Assembly (NCBI RefSeq): GCF_018881715.1
Contig: NZ_JACVPW010000001.1
Coordinates: forward strand, 831,337 to 895,336
Direction of reading: 5' to 3'
Origin: Polynucleobacter parvulilacunae
GTDB taxonomy: Bacteria; Pseudomonadota; Gammaproteobacteria; Burkholderiales; Burkholderiaceae
Length of the DNA stretch: 64,000 bases
Part shown: one piece after another, positions 60,390 through 64,000 of the stretch
Layout of the letters: every line of letters begins with the position of its first letter
Position numbering within the stretch: position 1 is the first letter of the stretch
Program-made: the position numbers and the translations under genes
Notes under the pieces: model-generated
The model's input: only the letters and a program-made list of their open reading frames with translations
The model's database searches: none
What the model was told of the DNA's origin: nothing

Positions 60390-61516
60390 TAGCCACCAAT
60401 GTAAGACATTTCAACCTTGCGATTACCCGAAGAAAGATGAGCGGTTTGAGAGCCGCGTATTTCTGAGTAGTGATCTTCGCGGTTAGACCATGTGTTCATC
60501 ACAGCATTGGCAATTTCTAAATCGGATTTACCAGAGCGCAACAAAGTTTTGAAATCAAAGCCCTCATTTGCAAAGAGGCAGAGATACATTTGACCATCAG
60601 TAGAGATGCGTGCCCTTGTACATTCATGACAGAAGGTTTGGGTCACGCTGGAGATCACACCAATTTCTCCTGAGCCATCAACATAGCGCCAGCGTTGTGC
60701 AACCTCGCCAGAATAGTTGGCCTCAATCGCTTCCAGAGGAAATGCCGCATTGATGCGGGCGATGACTTCTTTAGAAGGAAGTACTTGCTCCATGTTCCAG
60801 CCATTAGAGCTGCCTACATCCATAAATTCAATAAAGCGCAGAATTACACCACTGCCCTTGAAGTGTTTGGCCATCGCAACAATCTCATGATCGTTGGTGC
60901 CTTTTTTGACCACCATGTTTACTTTGATGTTTTTAAAGCCAAGCTCTTGTGCTGCGGCAATTCCATCTAGTACATCGGCTACTGGAAAGTCGACGTCATT
61001 CATTTTTTTGAAGGTGGCATCATCAAGGCCATCTAGGCTGACTGTCAATCGTTGTAGCCCGGCTGCTTTTAATGCGGCCGCTTTCTTGCGCAAAATGCTG
61101 CCATTAGTCGTTAAGGTCAAATCAAGTGGTTTGCCTTCAGTCGTCTGAATTTTTGCCAACATCTCAATTAGCACTTCTAAATTCTTGCGTAGCAAAGGTT
61201 CGCCACCAGTTAATCTAATTTTTTCAACGCCCAAAGTAGAGAAGATAGTGGTGAGGCGAGTGATTTCTTCAAAACTCAGCAATTCTTTATGGGCTAGGTA
61301 AGGATAGTTTTGGTCGAATACTTCTTTAGGCATGCAATAAGTGCAGCGGAAGTTGCAGCGATCGGTTACAGAGATACGCAGGTCTCTGAGGGTGCGTCCA
61401 CGAGTATCTTGGGTATGGCCATGCGGCGTGACAAGCTGCGCGCCAATAGACGGCGCCATGCCCGTACCTTCATCGATGCGAATGGGAATTACCTTGGGGA
61501 TTGCTTTTTCAACCAT
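60389..61516 (-). CDS. moaA: GTP 3',8-cyclase MoaA (molybdenum cofactor step 1)
   Basis: Radical SAM enzyme that rearranges GTP for precursor Z synthesis. The first 4Fe-4S site is [10 protein letters not shown] (Cys-x3-Cys-x2-Cys, near residue 58) and the second uses [10 protein letters not shown] and CLF near 300-320. The C-terminus ends SYIGG, the double-Gly needed for catalysis. ATG 61516 gives 375 residues with an N-terminal extension of about 45 residues over most MoaA; a TTG at 61561 is possible but has no support. First gene of the moaA-mobA-moeA run. MoaC, MoaD and MoaE are not here. Confidence 0.93.
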   Translation of the reverse strand: MVEKAIPKVIPIRIDEGTGMAPSIGAQLVTPHGHTQDTRGRTLRDLRISVTDRCNFRCTYCMPKEVFDQNYPYLAHKELLSFEEITRLTTIFSTLGVEKIRLTGGEPLLRKNLEVLIEMLAKIQTTEGKPLDLTLTTNGSILRKKAAALKAAGLQRLTVSLDGLDDATFKKMNDVDFPVADVLDGIAAAQELGFKNIKVNMVVKKGTNDHEIVAMAKHFKGSGVILRFIEFMDVGSSNGWNMEQVLPSKEVIARINAAFPLEAIEANYSGEVAQRWRYVDGSGEIGVISSVTQTFCHECTRARISTDGQMYLCLFANEGFDFKTLLRSGKSDLEIANAVMNTWSNREDHYSEIRGSQTAHLSSGNRKVEMSYIGG

Positions 61517-61609
61517 GAACTCAATTATGGCTGTGAAACGGGGTTTCTGCCAAACCGCCAAATATCCTTTTGGGATAAATGGCAGCCTGGAGAAAAGCTT
61601 GAATAAGCG

Positions 61610-64000
61610 TTAAACCGTTTTTTCTTGGCCGCCGGTTTCAACTAAAACCATTGGGCCCTCAGGAATGCTTGCTGCAGGTTTAGGCGATCTGCCTAAGTTA
61701 TGTGCAACAGGCTCTGCCTGAATCTGACTTTGTGCTTCAGCATGCTTTGAAGAGTCAGTAGCGACCCAGATCATGCCTGCTGATTGCACAACGCTATGCA
61801 GCGGAGTTTCTTCAAGCGCTTGGAAGGCAACTTTAGGAAGTTCGGGTGCAGGCTTAGCGATTACTTCAATCTTGGCAGCTGCAACAGCAACTGGTGCTGG
61901 AGTAGATGCTGGTGCTGAGGTAGGAGCTGAGGCCGCAGCAGAATTTTGCGCAGGGCGATTAGATTGACGAGGTGCACGTGGAGCGCGCTCTTGTCTTTCT
62001 TGTTTCTCTGCAGCAGGTTTTGCATTACCAAAACTATTAGCAAGGTTCTGAATTGGCATGGATGCAGATGCGCCAGCCATTCCTACTGGAGGACCTGCAA
62101 ATGGGCTTGCTGATGGAGTAGCAGAAACCGCAGTTACTGCATCACCATTCTCAGTGCGCTCACCACGTTGACCACGACCACGACCACGACGGTTGCGACC
62201 ACGACCACGACGTTCCTCACCATCTGCACTTGGAGCAGCTTCAGTACCAGGAGCCGCTTCAGTAGCAGGTGTTACTGCTGCTGGATTAGCTTGGCGTTCT
62301 GGCTTAGGACCATTTTGATTGCCCTGGTTACGGTTGCCGTTGCGGTTATTGCGATTGCGATTGTTGTTAGAACCCTCTGCCGGTGTGCCTTCAGCTGCAT
62401 TCGCTGCTGGACGCTCAGTACGTTCGCCGCGACGATTACGGCCACGATTGCGGTCGTTACCATTGCGGCCTTGATTACGGCCACGTGGGTTGCTTGGTGC
62501 CGGCTTCTCTTCAACTGCTGGTGATGAACCAAAGAGGCTCTTAATGAATCCAAAGAAACCACCAGTACTTTCTACTTTCGCTACTTTTTCAGTGCGTGCA
62601 GGGCGTGGTTGGCTAATTGGTGCAGGCTGTGTTGGCGTAATACCTTTAACAGCAGCTTCTGGACGTACTTTTACATCCGCATCTTTTTTGCTTACTGTAG
62701 TGTCGGTCTCGAGTTCGCGAGCAGCTTCTTCCGCCATCACATAGCTAGCCTTTTGATCGTCAAGACGTGGATCGTCATGACGCAAGCGCTCTAACTTGTA
62801 GTGTGGAGTTTCTAAATGCTTGTTTGGAACCATCAAGACGTTTACTTTGAAGCGAGTCTCAATCTTGATCACTTCAGCACGTTTTTCATTCAAGAGGAAT
62901 GCAGCCACTTCGACCGGTACCTGTGTATGAATCGCTGCTGTGTTTTCTTTCATTGCTTCTTCTTGGATGATGCGCAGAACTTGCAATGCAGAAGATTCAG
63001 TGTCACGAATATGGCCAGTACCATTACAACGTGGGCAGGTTACATGGCTGCCTTCAGACAAAGCAGGACGCAAGCGCTGACGTGACATTTCCATCAAACC
63101 AAACTTGGAGATCTTGCCCATCTGAACGCGCGCACGGTCATGACGCAGGGCATCACGTAAGCGATTCTCAACATCTTTCTGTGCTTTGCTCGATTCCATA
63201 TCAATGAAGTCGATCACGATCAAGCCACCCAAGTCACGTAAACGTGCTTGACGAGCGATTTCATCGGCAGCTTCTAAGTTGGTACGAGTAGCAGTCTCTT
63301 CAATATCAGAGCCACGGGTTGCGCGTGCCGAGTTAACGTCTACTGAAACTAAGGCTTCAGTGTGGTCAATCACGATTGCGCCGCCAGATGGCAATGGCAC
63401 AGTACGTGAGTACGCAGTTTCAATTTGATGCTCAATTTGGAAACGAGAGAACAAAGGCACATCGTCTTGATAGCGCTTTACTCGTGGCAAATTGTCGGGC
63501 ATCACTACAGACATAAATGCTGCAGCTTGTTCGTAGATGTCATCGGTATCGATGAGGATCTCACCAATATCAGGCTGGAAGTAATCGCGAATAGCGCGGA
63601 TCACCAAGCTGGATTCTAGGTAGATTAATAGCGGAGCAGAGTTGCCTTTGGCAGCTTCATCAATCGCTGTCCACAACTGCATGAGATAGCTTAAATCCCA
63701 TTGCAATTCAGTAGCGTCGCGACCAATACCGGCTGTGCGAGCAATAATGCTCATGCCATCTGGTACTTGTAATTGGGACATTGCTTCACGGAGTTCTTGA
63801 CGGTCTTCACCTTCAATACGACGAGAAACGCCACCTCCACGTGGGTTATTTGGCATTAATACCAAATAACGGCCTGCTAAGGAGACAAAAGAGGTGAGGG
63901 CAGCGCCTTTTTGGCCGCGCTCTTCTTTTTCTACTTGAACAATGATTTCTTGACCTTCGCGCAAAGCATCCTTGATGGAAGCATTGCGAACGTCAATACC
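61610..64000 (-). CDS. rne: Ribonuclease E, N-terminus outside window
   Basis: Central endoribonuclease for mRNA decay and rRNA processing. The frame runs to the last base, so the first part is missing; 796 residues are visible. They include the end of the S1 domain (NASIKDALREGQEIIVQVEKEERG at the visible start), the RNase H-like and DNase I-like catalytic parts with VSVDVNSARATRG and GGLIVIDFIDM (the two catalytic Asp), and the zinc-link CPRCNGTGH. After about residue 480 the sequence turns into a long Arg/Asn/Gly-rich and Ala/Pro-rich region, the usual unstructured scaffold for the degradosome and RNA binding. It ends GGQEKTV. Confidence 0.94.
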   Translation of the reverse strand, partial: GIDVRNASIKDALREGQEIIVQVEKEERGQKGAALTSFVSLAGRYLVLMPNNPRGGGVSRRIEGEDRQELREAMSQLQVPDGMSIIARTAGIGRDATELQWDLSYLMQLWTAIDEAAKGNSAPLLIYLESSLVIRAIRDYFQPDIGEILIDTDDIYEQAAAFMSVVMPDNLPRVKRYQDDVPLFSRFQIEHQIETAYSRTVPLPSGGAIVIDHTEALVSVDVNSARATRGSDIEETATRTNLEAADEIARQARLRDLGGLIVIDFIDMESSKAQKDVENRLRDALRHDRARVQMGKISKFGLMEMSRQRLRPALSEGSHVTCPRCNGTGHIRDTESSALQVLRIIQEEAMKENTAAIHTQVPVEVAAFLLNEKRAEVIKIETRFKVNVLMVPNKHLETPHYKLERLRHDDPRLDDQKASYVMAEEAARELETDTTVSKKDADVKVRPEAAVKGITPTQPAPISQPRPARTEKVAKVESTGGFFGFIKSLFGSSPAVEEKPAPSNPRGRNQGRNGNDRNRGRNRRGERTERPAANAAEGTPAEGSNNNRNRNNRNGNRNQGNQNGPKPERQANPAAVTPATEAAPGTEAAPSADGEERRGRGRNRRGRGRGQRGERTENGDAVTAVSATPSASPFAGPPVGMAGASASMPIQNLANSFGNAKPAAEKQERQERAPRAPRQSNRPAQNSAAASAPTSAPASTPAPVAVAAAKIEVIAKPAPELPKVAFQALEETPLHSVVQSAGMIWVATDSSKHAEAQSQIQAEPVAHNLGRSPKPAASIPEGPMVLVETGGQEKTV

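Noticed and set aside
62168..62524. A Thr/Ala-rich plus-strand frame opposite the RNase E tail
   Set aside because: Result of low-complexity Arg/Asn/Gly codons on the other strand.
1..64000. tRNA, rRNA, CRISPR arrays, insertion sequences, phage genes
   Set aside because: No cloverleaf, repeat-spacer pattern, transposase or phage structural protein was seen by reading; a tRNA scan would be needed to be sure.

Overview
The window looks like chromosomal DNA from a small-genome freshwater betaproteobacterium of the Burkholderiaceae, most like Polynucleobacter. This rests on protein flavour and gene content: a monomeric NADP-isocitrate dehydrogenase, a fused LivM-LivG transporter subunit, a 7Fe ferredoxin next to a TrxR-like ferredoxin reductase, DUF934 beside sulfite reductase, and tightly packed genes with very short gaps. 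No rRNA, tRNA, insertion sequence, prophage or CRISPR array was seen. The assignment is from recognition, not from a database search.

Layout. 0-8.9 kb: the end of a type II secretion operon (gspL-M-N-D-E-F) followed by an M23 peptidase and an outer-membrane barrel. 8.9-15 kb: a Ca2+/H+ antiporter, a small CbiX-type chelatase, and a sulfite-reduction/siroheme operon (cysI-DUF934-cobA) bracketed by two HigBA toxin-antitoxin modules. 15-21 kb: small membrane proteins, HdeD-like protein, acyltransferase, DarP, a GMC oxidoreductase and an EamA exporter. 21.1-26 kb: a complete branched-chain amino acid ABC transporter. 26-30 kb: a sulfide-detoxification locus (SQR, TauE exporter and an unknown membrane protein on one strand; persulfide dioxygenase and a BigR/SqrR-like sensor on the other).

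30-33.1 kb holds the most interesting system. Two Fur boxes precede an operon encoding an outer-membrane protein, a 60-residue protein, an exported FMN-binding protein with an ApbE target motif, ApbE itself, and a four-helix membrane protein with paired histidines. This reads as an iron-regulated flavin-based extracytosolic electron-transfer chain, possibly a ferric reductase. 33-41 kb: endonuclease, lytic transglycosylase, FKBP, MFS carrier and isocitrate dehydrogenase.

41-53 kb: a BLUF blue-light sensor directly upstream of MsrP and a lipocalin, then several enzymes, IorAB-type molybdenum hydroxylase and MsrQ. 53-58 kb: a parvulin, and the run fdxA-ferredoxin reductase-thyA-folA. 58-61.5 kb: moaA-mobA-moeA, which make the molybdenum cofactor that MsrP and IorAB would need. 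The window ends inside the RNase E gene.
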